A stretch of DNA of 64,000 nucleotides from Schistocephalus solidus (GCA_017591395.1 WEDG01001507.1:62001-126000); one strand, 5' to 3'; shown: positions 11,101-22,782, numbered from the stretch's first letter. Numbers and translations are program-made. The notes: generated by a model from the letters alone, not told the origin.

Positions 11101-14100
11101 AGTAACATTGGATAGCCCTGAGTAAACGACACTGTGTGGAAAGATAAACAAGAGGAAAATTAAATTAAATTATAAAATCAATCGGTTTTTCTAAAGATTC
11201 TGATTTTCTGAGTGATACTGAGGCTCATGCTTATAGTATTAGCAGTTCCGCACATTATACGTTGATTTTAATCTTAAAGCTCCGTATCATGTAATGGAAC
11301 ATTACAGTTTTATTTGAATTCTGGAAATGAAAAGGCAAAATGTGGGCATTCGGCAACAACTTATTTAACTCCAAAAACAACTGCTTATCTCGAATGTTCC
11401 GAATTTTGAGTTAACTATTCCTCTTTCCCACTCAAGCCTACGTTAGCCCAAGGTGTCCTAAGCCGCGCTAAACTAAGGACACACGCACATCTCTTTTTAG
11501 ATGCCAAGTGCTATGCTAAATACAGGCCATGCGCCAATGAGACGTGTTCTGCGAATGGAGTTTGCAAGCCTTCACCTGAAAGCGCAGATGGTTTTGAATG
11601 TGAGTGCAAAAGGCACTGGAGAGGCAAACGCTGTGAAATCCGTCTAGATGCTTGCGAACTCGAGGAGAAAAGGCTTCAAGAGTTGGAAGCAGGAGCAACT
11701 GCGGTTTGCCTAAACAATGGAACTTGCGTCAGTGATCCTAATGGCCATGACTTCCATTGTCAGTGTTCTCCGGATTGGCAGGGCAGTCGATGCGAGGAAG
11801 GTACACATCAGGTATGTGGTTATGTTTTTAACCCTTTCGTTATCTTCTGTATGCCGCTTCCGCGGCCCACAAAATGCAATGTAATCTTACGTTTGAACCA
11901 GCCTCATAGTCTTGTCCATTTCGTACCTTACGCCCTTTTCCGCTATGTCAACCTGCCATATTTAAAAAATATGAGTGGTAAAATAAGGTGGTTAATTTTG
12001 CGGACTAGTTTCAGGAGAAACTGCTGCTCACTGCCCCCAGGAAAACCATAAAAGTAGATATCGACAGCATTTTCTTTAGTTTTTTAAGTGACCCTGAACC
12101 AGGGCCTGGTTTTCTGCACTCTATATTTCATTCCCCTTCCGTGGGATCCGAGGCATGTGTGGTGCCAGCCACCTGCGCCCGGCCCCACCTCCGGTCATCT
12201 TGTCTTGACATTGGTCACAGACGGGTACGGATGGCGAAAGTGCGGTAGCTGTAGCAAAAGTTTACTATAACTTAAGACTAACCCACCGGCAAATCCCCGT
12301 CCATGCGCAAACGTGCGGTGGAGCACACGACGTACGGCGTCAAAATCGACGGTCGAAATGTCATATAAATAAATGCATCGTTTTTAATCTTCAATAAGGT
12401 TGTTTTAAGGTAACTTTAAAACGATGTCCGGTCCTCCGCACTCTGCTATGCACCATCAACTGGCTGCTGAAATATCACCGCCTCAGTTGATGGTGATTCG
12501 TTTGAATATGCTAATAGCAGTTTGAAGACGACGGATAGTTGATCTGCAATTTCAAGAGATAATACTTAAAAAAATTGTATTCTATATCTATTATTTCAAC
12601 AACGAAGTGGAGTACCCATTTAAGAGTTGAATTTCAACAAACAGATAGTATTTTAAGACATCATGCAATTTTTATATCTACTGAATGAACTAACAGTGAA
12701 TAAAATGTGTCATTTAAATTCCCGTCCACGTCTCAAACCCTGGCAGCCTATAAGCGAGAGCTATCATAACTAAATTCACTTCCTAACGCAATGTCAACTA
12801 ATGCATAGATAACTACCTCAAGACTGCCTTTGTCTTCGAGGAAGTCAAAAATAACCAGATCAGGTAAACGTCACGCAATTCAAAGAACTCCCAGCTGGTC
12901 ACTAACTGCTGCATTTATAATCACAAAAGATCGTACCTCGAGACACAAAGACGGCATTTCCAGCGTGCTATTACGACCCAGGCACATTTACTCTTCGATA
13001 AATATATGATAGATTGGGTTTAAAAGAAGCTCACTCCTTTGTTCTAGTTTAGTCTTTTTTTACCATTTGAGAATCTTGCGACATGTTACAATGGTAATGC
13101 GGTCTGCTGCAAAAGCGTTGAGAAGCAAATCTTTACAAAACCACCCTCTCTGAAAAGCACAGATAACTCTTATAAAAGAAAACATTTTTTTCTTTTCTCA
13201 TAGAGACTGGCAATTGGAATTTCAAGTTCTGTTAGCACCTCTATCGTTTTGATGATGGTCGTTGTTGTAGCAATTGTCGTAGGAAAAAAGGTCACCGCTA
13301 GGAAACGGTAAGAACAAAGAGTAATTTGTTATAATATTGTATCTAAAAATAAGCACAAATTAATCACCAGAAACTGTTAACGATTTTTTTTAAAAAAATT
13401 CAAAAATCCCAAACAATTTATCTGCCTGCGATCACAAACGTAAAATATTTTCCCGAATGCCACTTTATTAAATGTACTCGGATAACGATTTGCGAACCAG
13501 TAAATTCGTTGCACTTTATCTGCATTTCACATAGATTCACTGGCAGAAAAATACCGATCATTGTCTACTTTTCTTCTCTTATCGCGCTCAGGGTGTGGCA
13601 GTCTTTGCATGCTAACTGAGAAAACAAGAGGGGGAATATGACAATATTTTATCCAGAAATTACAGAAATTATTGTTTATTCCAAAATTTTAAAGAGAATG
13701 CTTGCTTCTCTAACACAAAATTAGAACACTTACCACCATAGTGATAAATAATTATAGATCCCTAGAACAGACAACGATGTTTTGTCCAATATTAATGGGC
13801 TAATAAGACGTTATGTATCATTTATGACGAGAAAAACTCTAACACCCATACCGCAGACACCAGCTCTTACAAAACTAAAAACTGTCATATTCACAAGGGT
13901 TCATTGGAAAAGTTGTTAAATACATTTTGGATTTATCATGATTAGAAGAGTCAGCACATTACTTAAGTGACCCATGCTGCAATGAGTTCGTGGGTGTTGA
14001 TGAATGTTTCAGCCTTTTTGTGACAGACAAGGATGGCTCTAATGCCTAAAGAAGCATATTATTCTTCAGTCATATTAGCTAAGGAGGTGTATTGAAGACT

Positions 14101-17100
14101 TGTGTAAGGAAAGCAAAAGGACACATTTACTCCTATCAACTAATAGAAATACTCGGTTGAAAACGAAGTAGCACAAGCCCCATTGAATTTTTGCCAAGCG
14201 AATTTAAAGACAACTTGTGGACTCAGTACCACTACAGGAAGTTATGCTATATGCGCACTGGCAGATAAACACAGAAATGTGGAGGACTTAAAATGACATC
14301 TGAGGTTATCCCCAAGTTGTATGCTGCCCGTTAATATGCAGGGCGGAATACAGGAGGGAATGATAGAGAGAACACTTCTACTTCAACAATCACGATACCT
14401 AGGCCACTTTCTTCGTGTGGGAATGTCTGGCGCAATGTTACGTTTTAGAACGGAATCTCACATATGGCAAGTTTTCATGCTACCAGTTGACCCAAAATTG
14501 CGCTCAGGAAATGATAGATTTTTGCGACGCAGGAGGATTGATAGATCGAGTTCTGGGCTGCCTTAACGCACGGCTTGGTTAAGGAATGCGCCCCTGGTGA
14601 TATCTGAGGACTAAATTCTTGGAGTCGGAGTGCTGTGGGAGGCATGCAGCATATACAGACCCAACTGATAGTCCGAATTCGCGAAGAAACTAATCAGGTT
14701 TGCATGTCTTTTCATCTATCCACTTTTTATCCCGAATTGCAGATTACGGTATGTGTCCTCTAAGTAAATCTCTTCAGCGTTATTTTCTCAAAGCGTGGTT
14801 TTTAACCCTACTCCCTTCCCCTCCGTGAGACTTGGTTTAACTAAATATACCATGTTCATTTATCACCACAATTATTTTGTCTATTAGATTTTGCAACCTC
14901 TCACTCAAATTTCGCCAATTTTGCTTATTTAAGCAACCATGGGTGTCCAACAGTTAAGCAATCTAGAAACGCGATAGGGATTGCAGCATGAAGCAAAAAT
15001 AATCTGTGCTGTCAGACTTGGTTGGATGGAAGGTTTCAAAGTGAAGGAGCAAGAAAATACCCAGATTGTCATGTTCTCCAAATAGTGCAGTGAGCAGTCC
15101 TTGCAACAAAAGTGTAGCCTAAATGGCAGAATTGGATTCATTGCGTTCCTGGTGTCTGGCAAGTACTTTTTAACCGGGCTTCATGATACGTTTATCTCTG
15201 CCTACGGTGGCCAATTAAACCCATGTTCATCTGACCCATTCGCAATTTTTGTTTTCGAGCACCTAAAGAAACCCTTGCTAAATATTAAGCTTTTAATTTT
15301 TATACGTCCGTGAATATATGCAAGAGCCCTTTGCATAAACTTCGTTCGTTCACATGATGCCGAGTTTATGGGAGTGATATAGGCATTACCTCAGCATTCA
15401 CTCCCCTTACTCAGAAAATTTGACCTTGGGCTGATAGCACTTTAAACACTTCCCATGCAATGGCTTGATGACAAAATATACAAGATCCTTCGTTTTAATA
15501 TTATCTTAAATGGGTAAAAGTCCTTCAATATTGCAGTACAACCTCCTTTTTGAGTACCAATAGGGAAATATTGGTATTCCTCCGTACGTTATTTACAATC
15601 AATGACCAAAATTAACCGAAATTCTGGAATGGATTTTTGTTTAAGCTGGCTTACTTATGTTATAATCTTATACCAATAATCATGCGGCACTATTATTTAA
15701 TATTTGGAGATGCCAGGGTGCCGGCATTCGATTAGATTGCTCTTCAACCCTTAAAAACAACACTCGGTAAAAATGACTACTTCCAAGTATTTATTCTACG
15801 GATATTAGACGGTTCTGCTAATTCACGTAATTTTACAAAAACCTAAGCAACATATAATATTCTACGCATTTTGACAACCAGATACATTTCCTTCGAATTT
15901 TGTATTTAAAGAGAAAATATTTCCCGATTTCAAACAGTTTCGTATTATGGGTTTACTTAAGGCCGTACAGTATCCATTAAAATTGCATTGTACCTATCCA
16001 TTTGATAATACTCTTCATAAAATTTACCCCATAGCCTATATCGATTGCAAAATTATACAAGCGTCATATGGGGACATAGAGAGTGCATGTTTCATCAAAC
16101 GAAAAGCATACCGCATGGAGACTGAAAACCCTAAGCACAAACTGAATGGCCAATCAGACTCAGAATTATTCGTCATCCGAACATGCCTTGATATACCCTT
16201 TCTTTCTATTTTTAAGTTGGGAAGAGGTGATTTTCGATCAAATGAGTAGAAATAACAATTCTTCTCACATTTTCAGTGAAATTTATTTTAATTAACAATG
16301 GCATTCAAAGTGCATAGTACTGAATATTCAGTTTTGGAAAGCTTTCGTTTAGGCTGCTGGGAAGTCATGTATTCAAAACCCAGCATCCTGTCGTGTCTGA
16401 CATAATTTGAGATTTTCCTTCAGAATAATAAATATTACAATCCAAATTTACTACTCATACCTTATCAAAAAGTAATTAAAGAATTATAACTAAAATTTCA
16501 TGTGATCGGTCATTGACAGAATACCTATGAGACTTCATTCCTTGAGAGGGGAGAGTTGGAACTGATATACGACACCAAAACTTTCCCTTGTTACAAGAAA
16601 TGATACTTTTCAGTTAAGAACATCATAAAATTAAATCGATTAATTAGGTTCACAGAACTAAAATTAATAATCTGGCAGCTCCTGCTGATCTTGAATTTGA
16701 GAGAAAAAATATAGAAAACCACAAATGAGACTGGGGTATTGATTTGTAAATTTTGTCGTGGTCCATTTTTAAAAGCACTGATAATATTTTGATATCAAAT
16801 TAGATTCACTATGCAACACTGGTGAACATTGTCTTCATTTTTTCACGGAATGTTTGTGAAAAATGATTCAGTGACTAACTTACGTGCTGAGGAAAGAGAT
16901 TTTGTTGAATATGAAAACATTCCAATTTGCTTTCACGCTACATTGGTCCGCCATAAAAAGCAAAACTCTCACCACTCAAAGGAGGTCATTTGTGGCCTGT
17001 GTGTAAATCTTATTGCACTTGAGAGAGGCTAGCATGGCAGTAAAGCCTACCTCTTCCCATATCCACCATTTTTACATAAAAAGGTAGGGTTAAGAGGACT

Positions 17101-18217
17101 TAGAATGAGCCTCAGCATTATGTCTATCGTGAATGAACACATTTCTACGCGTGCCACGCATTTGCTGACGCGAGCCACAGCCAAATTGGTTTCTTTCATC
17201 TCTCAATAATGACATCTACCAAAATGTCTAGGCTAAGAAAGCAACGAAGTGTAACTCTTGGTTTGCGAAGGATTACACTATCCCATGAGATAACAATATT
17301 TCAATGCAAAATTTTCAATGAGTAGTAGGAATTCTCAAGCCTGTGCATTTGTGATAGTTAGAGATAAAAGTGTTGGATTCGAGTCTGATCAATTCACTTC
17401 TCCTTTTAATGCACTTAGATATTTGCTGATTAATAACTAGCCAAAAAAATCGATAAGGGTCATATGCTTACTATTTTAGCGAATGAATTTTATTTTTAGC
17501 TACAAACAAGTTTATGCTGACTACTCCGAAGGCCACACGTACAAAGGCACAAAGAACAATCCTGATACATCCATGTTGAGAAATCGCTACTGGTTTATTG
17601 AACCAGTGTGCTCGCTTGGTACACCAGACTGAACTTAGGTTATCAAACTTCTCTATTGTTGAGGCCTGTATTAAGCGTTCTTGTGTATCATTTTGGAAAA
17701 CGGTTTCTGTCTATATCTATGCAGTGGGTTTGCCCAAACTATTTTATGCAGTGCCTTGTCGGATTTATCGTTCAAACCTTCAAATAATTCGGAAAACTGC
17801 ATTCAATTTGTTAATAAACAAATCTTCAGGATGCATTCATAAGATCATATAAATATTCATAATATAAGAATTAAAGTACTTGTAGTTATAAAAGTTTCTG
17901 TGTTCAGGTTTTTTCGACATGGATTTATACATACTGCTAATGGCGGACCAAGAACCATGACAATGCCAATCGGCGAAAATTCCATGAACTCCGATCGACG
18001 ATCCATACATATATATGCGGACATCGGCGATCCATACGTGATACCTACTAATTTTGACCTAACTACTGCAGAAAGGCTTACGAAATCTTTCCCTCCAGAA
18101 CAAAGTTCAGACTCGGAATCTCCCCCCGTCCTCCCTCCGAGAACCGCACGACAGGAAACGCAACCAAATGAACCTATTTCTTTTGTTCTTCAGAATCAAA
18201 AAAGTTGCCAATGCTGA
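5012..18217 (+). CDS. Delta/Jagged-type Notch ligand (DSL family), 8 readable exons
   Basis: Single-pass membrane ligand that would bind Notch on a neighbouring cell. Exons: 5012-5151, 5507-5594, 5854-5999, 8832-8956, 9869-9986, 11501-11811, 13204-13307, 17908-18217. All junctions are GT-AG and phases agree throughout if one extra base in exon 5 is ignored. Order of domains: MNNL/C2-like N-terminus (exons 1-3), DSL (exon 4), three EGF repeats (exons 5-6), a hydrophobic helix (exon 7) and a roughly 100-residue cytoplasmic tail (exon 8). The readable protein is about 450 residues, small for the family, which usually has 6-16 EGF repeats. No signal-peptide exon was found. Exons 3-6 are duplicated as a pseudogene at 36,214-42,296. 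Family identity rests on the DSL cysteine pattern plus the MNNL motif. Whether it is Delta or Jagged cannot be decided; no Jagged-type cysteine-rich region is seen, so Delta is favoured. The EGF1 frameshift could be an assembly error or a real lesion. Confidence 0.85.
5507..5594 (+). CDS. Notch ligand exon 2: MNNL middle
   Basis: 88 bp between acceptor ttctgcag and donor ccg|gtacgt. It starts in phase 2 and ends in phase 0. It encodes a basic, then hydrophobic stretch ending IVIPLRLPLP, which corresponds to the I-P-F-x-F-x-W-P strand of MNNL domains. An upstream alternative acceptor (tgtacag, ending 5,486) would put the exon out of frame, so the second one was chosen. Confidence 0.7.
5854..5999 (+). 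CDS. Notch ligand exon 3: C2-like end of MNNL
   Basis: 146 bp, acceptor cccaacag, donor tag|gtgaga, phase 0 to 2. It encodes HVIAWDHDAISANDLIG followed by a short G-x-L segment. This is the A-W-x-x-D...D-L-I pattern of the N-terminal C2 fold that lets Notch ligands contact membranes. It is the first exon retained in the pseudogene copy (36,214). Confidence 0.8.
6000..8831 (+). other. intron 3 of the Notch ligand
   Basis: No coding exon found. It contains the long hairpin at 7,984-8,066 and is conserved along most of its length with 36,358-39,266 in the pseudogene copy, for example 6,890-7,290 with 37,240-37,560. Confidence 0.6.
7984..8066. repeat. long near-perfect hairpin
   Basis: The arm 7,984-8,021 and the arm 8,029-8,066 are inverted complements apart from a few mismatches; aattattccttaag pairs with cttaaggaataatt. 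The loop is about 7 bases. A single related half-site lies near 8,470-8,520, suggesting a small fold-back repeat rather than a gene. Confidence 0.75.
8832..8956 (+). CDS. Notch ligand exon 4: DSL domain
   Basis: 125 bp, acceptor ctattttgcag, donor ccag|gtatgc, phase 2 to 1. It encodes the core of the DSL domain, CRENWFGKLCETYC, then a second half with SFTCDENGN and VICFPG. Six cysteines and the W-F-G aromatic step fit the Notch-binding DSL consensus. This is the most diagnostic exon of the gene. Confidence 0.9.
8957..9868 (+). other. intron 4 of the Notch ligand
   Basis: AT-rich, no exon, repeat or RNA gene recognised. It has clear counterparts at 39,392-40,347. Confidence 0.5.
9869..9986 (+). 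CDS. Notch ligand exon 5: EGF1, with a 1-base frameshift
   Basis: 118 bp, acceptor ttgtttag, donor gatg|gtatgg. It opens GYFGPSCTRKDYCYLE. The frame then breaks at about 9,914-9,918 (aaacc). In the +1 frame it continues PCVENAQC and GYKCICDGRDG, the rest of a normal EGF repeat. The paralogous exon at 40,348 has one base fewer at this point and reads through. Removing one base restores phase 1 into exon 6. A sequencing or assembly indel is the simplest explanation, a real null allele the alternative. Confidence 0.7.
9987..11500 (+). other. intron 5 of the Notch ligand
   Basis: AT-rich intronic sequence. The short open frame at 10,133-10,432 has no cysteine pattern or motif and is not conserved in the second copy. 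Confidence 0.5.
11501..11811 (+). CDS. Notch ligand exon 6: EGF2 and EGF3
   Basis: 311 bp, acceptor ctctttttag. Two donors exist: gaag|gtacac at 11,800 and cag|gtatgt at 11,811. Only the second gives phase 0, which exon 7 needs, so it was chosen. EGF2 carries CANETC, GVCK, FECEC and GKRC. EGF3 carries VCLNNGTC, FHCQCSPDWQGSRC. A charged, helix-prone linker (ELEEKRLQELEAG) sits inside the first loop of EGF3, which is unusual. The exon ends GTHQ just before the membrane segment. Confidence 0.85.
12117..12360 (+). mobile_element. RTE-zf LINE 3' fragment (5'-truncated)
   Basis: Matches the 3' untranslated end of the zinc-finger RTE at 25,415-25,700 in reverse, including ccgtgggatccgag, gccagccacctgc, agtgcggtagctg and the final atcgacggt. 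About 240 bp with several indels. A typical dead-on-arrival, 5'-truncated insertion in an intron. Confidence 0.8.
12451..12495. repeat. short hairpin
   Basis: caccatcaactg and cagttgatggtg form a perfect 12-bp stem with a 21-base loop, just 3' of the LINE fragment. No function is evident. Confidence 0.6.
13204..13307 (+). CDS. Notch ligand exon 7: transmembrane segment
   Basis: 104 bp, acceptor cttttctcatag after a strong pyrimidine tract, donor acg|gtaaga, phase 0 to 2. It encodes about 26 uncharged residues (ISSSVSTSIVLMMVVVVAIV) followed by the stop-transfer run GKKVTARKR. This is the expected topology: outside before, cytoplasm after. Confidence 0.8.
13308..17907 (+). other. intron 7 of the Notch ligand (4.6 kb)
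   Basis: No exon or clear repeat seen. A frame at 14,321-14,566 has a faint resemblance (RYLGHFLRVG) to the C-terminal region of RTE reverse transcriptases and may be an old LINE scrap. The frame at 15,947-16,249 has no recognisable motif. Confidence 0.45.
17908..18217 (+). CDS. Notch ligand exon 8: cytoplasmic tail
   Basis: 310 bp including stop, acceptor tgtgttcag after a 4.6-kb intron. It encodes about 103 residues with a tyrosine-containing patch (YADIGDPYVIP) and a proline-rich PVLPPR that fits the class II SH3 pattern PxxPxR. As written it ends QKSCQC. An A6 run at about 18,197-18,202 sits next to the stop. One base less there would give a different tail ending in a taa near 18,250. 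No PDZ-ligand C-terminus is evident in either frame. Confidence 0.6.
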
Positions 18218-19604
18218 CATCTCCAAGGTACCCAGTTCCGTTGCGTAAAGTGACCTCCAGTCCTGTGAACAGTTCTGTGGCATCAAAGAAAATGTTAACA
18301 ATATGTACCACACCTTGCTATCGAAATTTATTGGAAGAAAATACGAAAGCATAGCCCTTTATTTGCCCGGTTTTCCAAAATTCGCAAGCTTTGCTGTCGT
18401 TCGAGGCAGGGCAGGCACAAAAACTCGCGTTCCTCGGACCAGCTCCGCAGTAGGTAAACGTAGACATCCGTTTAAAAATTTGTATTCTGAAAGGAAAAGA
18501 CGAAGAAAATGTTATCAGTGCAGGTAAGCAGGATGAAAGTATCATATATATAGATACTCACGATGTCATATAAAATGCTGTTGGTGCGTGCGTGCAAGCG
18601 TGCGGTTGAGAAAGACGCAATGTTCAAAGGGATCCGCCCCACTTGTAAGATGGCTCCCGGAAACCGAAGTAATTACCTACGGATAGCGCCAATCAGTCTC
18701 TCCTCTGCACTTGTGGTTAAGTTCTGGAGGGTTCATGAGCCAAGGCCTCTTGCAATCTGGATTTATGTGTCCGCACTGTCCTTTAGCCTTGGAGTTCTGT
18801 TATGTAATAACGCGTAGACAGGCTGCAACAACTCGCAGACCAAGTAGGTGTGCCACTTGCAACGTTGGGTGCCTAGAACTCCTTTACAAATTTGTTGTTA
18901 CGTTGCTTCATCTTCCAATTTTAGAATTTTATTTAATTAAAAGCGTCATAAATGACGTGGCAGCCATTATTTGATGCTCGATTCATTCTGTGTTTTGCGT
19001 GGAGTTTTGATTTGACACGCATGCGACAGAATGCGTGGATTGTCGCTTAGAAAAGTGATGTCAGACATATTTAAACAGCCCGGTTAAACAAAAACATCCC
19101 TGTTAATCTTCAGTTTTCAGTAGTTAAAGGTGAAATTTCTGGAATCAATGCCACAATCAAATTGTTAAACAATTTTTTCACTCCATACGCAGTCCGTTGT
19201 AGTTTACGTTTCGTTTGCGGTTAAGTTGTGTTTGCAAACGTGACAAAATGGTCTCAATTTCGATTTTGTTATCATTGTTTACAAACTCTCACAACTTTCA
19301 GCTCACACGCTACAACAACAGGGACATGTCCATGAAAGGACAGGTTTCTTTGCGTGATTTATTCACCAGTGAGTGGGGATTTGTGAGTGGAGACAATTGG
19401 GAATGAGCCTTGATGTATCAGATGCAGGAAGTACTTCGAAGCATCATGCGGAGGACTTCAGTGTTATGAGTCACATTAGTTATAGAAGGTCGGCTGTAGA
19501 CAAACGTCACTGAGTTACTAACTCTGCATCCATATTGTCAAGGCCGTCAAGCACCGGGAACATTTTCATGACTTATATACCTCTGTACACACACACACTA
19601 GTTC
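18218..19604. other. 3' flank of the Notch ligand
   Basis: Would contain the 3' UTR. I see no convincing polyadenylation signal just after the stop and no second gene. Short overlapping frames at 18,303-18,974 lack motifs. Confidence 0.4.
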
Positions 19605-19775
19605 AGCCATCGAAATCCGACGATGTCCACCTTATCCTCTACAGCATAGTGGTGCTGGGACGGTGCCATGGGTGAAAATTAGTTTTAAGTGATAGTAGAC
19701 TTGCACTGCATATACTGCACTCTCTCTTCCCTTAACCACCTATTCCCGTCAAAAAACCGGACGTGGGGTAGGGAG
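19605..19775 (-). mobile_element. RTE-zf LINE 3' fragment (minus)
   Basis: The + strand reads attagttttaagtg, then ctgcactctctcttcc, then a caccta motif, in the same order as 25,498-25,560. It is therefore a minus-strand copy of the same LINE 3' end. It is strongly diverged and 5'-truncated. Confidence 0.7.
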
Positions 19776-19949
19776 TAGATAAAAAAGCACTGATGGAGTG
19801 TGAGAACGGGATGCGGCATGAGTTTTCTGCTACGCGTGCCCACGTTGCGCGTACCCCCCATGTTGGGCACACATACGCACGCTTAAAAATTGTCACAATT
19901 TAAATAAGGGTTGAAAATATGTAAATAGCTTGGTTTAAAAAATACTCTC

Positions 19950-21540
19950 ATGTGTTTAACATGGCATTTTTTCGGGATCAGATTTTGAGGTGAAAAAAGG
20001 GACACACAAATGTGCCCAAGCGTTCCTTGAAGAGTCGTAGAGTCACGAGTGACTGACAGAGAGTGTTCCATTTTCCTACTGTCCGTTCCTTGGATAATTT
20101 AGAGCAGAGGTTAAACGTGATCATATATTTGGGCAGCTCAATTGAGGCTTCACGAAGATAATGCGAGAAATGCCAATGAATCATGTCCTGAAAGCGTTGC
20201 CCTTGTTTAAGGCCACCTAGTATCTTATAATGTAAGATAAGATCACCTTTGTGATGCCTCCTACGCAGCCGAAATCGATTTAGGCATGCACGTTTTTTAC
20301 ATAAGGGTGCTATTTACTAGCTTTGGTACCTGACTCTGCACTTTCTCGAGACACATTTGTTCTTTACTGAGGCAAATTGATCCCTATCGAAAGATAGCTT
20401 GCAGTCCTCTTATGTGATTGTTTGGTGCGTTGGCGCATTGATATGATGACTTTAGATCGAAGTACATTCGAAGACCGAGGTCTCTCTGCGCAGATGCTAT
20501 GGCACTTTGAGTGCCTTTTAGTTAAAATGTCCTCAGCCTGCCACTAAGATCATAGTTAGTTGGGCACAGACTGCACGATGGATCTTCGGACGCTAAAGTC
20601 CAGGAGCTATGTCTCGGACCACGTTCGCAGTCTGTGGAGGCTACTTTGCAGAGCCTTCTGGCCACTGGGTAACGTGCTGACTTGCAAAAGATAAATGTGG
20701 TTGAAAAACATGTTCTTACTTCCGTCCAGTTCCTGGAGACTGGCATTGACATAAAGGATGACGAAACAGGGTCCAATAATGGAGGCCTGAGTAACACCAT
20801 TAACCAGTTCACTCGGTCCAATGTATACTTTCCGAAATAGACGCATTATTTATGGCCGAAAAGAACTGTTTTTATCCATTTTAAAAACTTCTATTAATGC
20901 CAGGGACTCTCAGGGTATGTATAAGACGTTGACTGGGCGAAATTTCAAAGGCTTTGTAGAAATCGAGGTACATTATATGTACTTCGAACCCCACTTCTAA
21001 AGCGCTAGTCCAGAACTCAAAGATGATTCATCAGATTTGAGAGGCAAGAATGGCCTCGTTGAACCTTTTTAGAGTCATCAATTTCCTAATCATAATCATA
21101 GCATGATTTACAAGAACTTCTATCGTTTTACGAGAAAGGCAAGGCAAGTTTATAGGTTTTAAGCTGCTGGATGCAATCTTGCGTCCTCTGTTACATAAGG
21201 GAACAATGTTGGCTGTTGTCCATTGCAAAGGCAAACTCCCTGTCCTCATTTACAGGGATAAAGAAGCATTTTAATAGAAGTGCTAAACGTGTAAACGTGA
21301 TTCCCAGGTGGTATGTCATAGGAAGAAAAGGTATTCACTGGGAGATGTTTATTAGGTTTCTGACGTTTCGGGTAGTTGTTTCGTCTACCCATATTTCCTT
21401 TTATACGCCACTCCTTGCCATTTACCTGTTGAGCCACCTGTCCGGTTGCGTTGGACCCGCAGCACGTCGTAGTCTGTGTCACCATCGCCAACCGCATCCC
21501 AGTCTCTGAAGGTGGGTAGACGGAAAAATTATCCAAAACG
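19950..21540 (-). mobile_element. decayed CR1-clade LINE (minus strand)
   Basis: Several frames on the minus strand together spell a CR1-type reverse transcriptase in order. First a thumb-distal G-S-L-P-L-Q-W-T-T-A-N-I-V-P block at about 21,230. Then YLDFYKAFE (usually YLDFSKAFD) near 20,970, and GVTQASIIGP (usually GVPQGSVLGP) near 20,790. Then RDLGLRMYFDLKSS near 20,480 and an EKVQ block near 20,350. Stops and frameshifts separate the blocks, so it is inactive. Sequence up to about 21,880 may belong to its linker but is not recognisable. Confidence 0.7.
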
Positions 21541-21886
21541 TCAGCACATAATAAACCTCTTCCGTGACCGCTACTTTCTCCTTTGAAAGAGGAATCGCTA
21601 GCTTAGTCGATAGGTCCTAAAGTATCAATACAGGATGGCAATCCGGTATAGGAGACGCGGCTGGTTTAATTTCATTAAAGACCTGTCTTATTTCTTCAAC
21701 AGTTCATGTAATGGTTCGGCAGTTTAACTGAACAATCCTGCTTTAACGAGTTGCTTCTCGTCTTTTTCGTACAGATCTTTACATCCAAAGGTTCCCTGCA
21801 TACTTCAATTGCAAGTTTTCCCAACCTGCGGTAAAATTCAGCAAGAGACATGAGGGAACAATCACCATATGCGCTTAACTAAATCG
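21541..21886. other. gene-free, possibly CR1 linker
   Basis: No convincing feature. It may be the decayed part of the adjacent CR1 element between endonuclease and RT. Confidence 0.3.
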
Positions 21887-22698
21887 AGTACGTCATTAGA
21901 ACAACTAGACCCAATTTTTAAAGGAAAAGTGAATAGTGTCACTGATATTCATGCATTCAGGCCATTTTAAAATATTAAGCCTATGGCTTTTCGAACGAAA
22001 TTGGCAGATCAGACGATCAACGCGACTATACCTAGCAATAGTTTATAATTAAAGGATCAAATAGATTTTTATAATATTGCTTGATCAATAACTTCCTATA
22101 GTTCGAAAAATTGGAGTTAATGAAAACTTCATGATGCACCTGACGTACAAAGTGTCTGAATAAACTATAAACGATTAGATTGAATGATTTTTACCTTATC
22201 CAATGGAAATCATTCAGGTTTTTGCAGTGCGCCAATTGCACATGACTACAATTTATCGCTAGAATTAAACATTAATAAACATTGTTTTCAGTCAGGCTGT
22301 CTGTAAGCCAAGTCTAGCACACTGTCAGAAAAACAATGGTTATCATCCGACCAAATAAGCAAGACCCCAAGATGGAAAGCTGGCCATAGCACATGTGCCG
22401 TTAAGTAATTTAATTTCCCCAAAAACTGGGAAGCATAGAAACTGCCCATATTACGGCCTAAAATTAAGTGGATGTTAGACATTACCAGTTGGGTTACTCG
22501 GCCACGATGAATAAATGGTTCGTATGAACGGGGGAAGCGTAACCAGAAGTATTATATAAATTATAAATATGAGTGCAGTACGCTGCAGTGACGTATTTGC
22601 TACTGCCTAGGTAATCTATCTCAGAAGTACCTACCTTCGTACTGAAAAATATTCAAAAATCCTTTCCCCACATTCGGTTGGTCACTTAAAACGTCGCC

Positions 22699-22782
22699 TT
22701 ATTATACCACTACATTGTATTTTAAAAGACAAAATGCCTTTTATTATACCACTACATTGTATTTTAAAAGACAGAATGCCTT
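22699..22782. repeat. 42-bp tandem duplication in left arm
   Basis: Two adjacent 42-bp units starting ttattatacc and ending atgcctt, differing at one base. The right arm has a single unit (about 35,227-35,270). It therefore arose after the inverted duplication, or was lost from the other arm. Confidence 0.9.

Larger units (their letters stand above)
11812..13203 (+). other. intron 6 of the Notch ligand
   Basis: Holds the RTE 3' fragment (12,117-12,360) and a small hairpin (12,451-12,495). Similarity to the pseudogene copy ends near 12,050, just before the LINE fragment. The rest shows nothing recognisable. Confidence 0.6.

Noticed and set aside
14321..14566. Possible RTE RT C-terminal scrap in intron 7 (RYLGHFLRVG)
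   Set aside because: One short motif only, with no flanking RT blocks in order; below the level needed for a feature.
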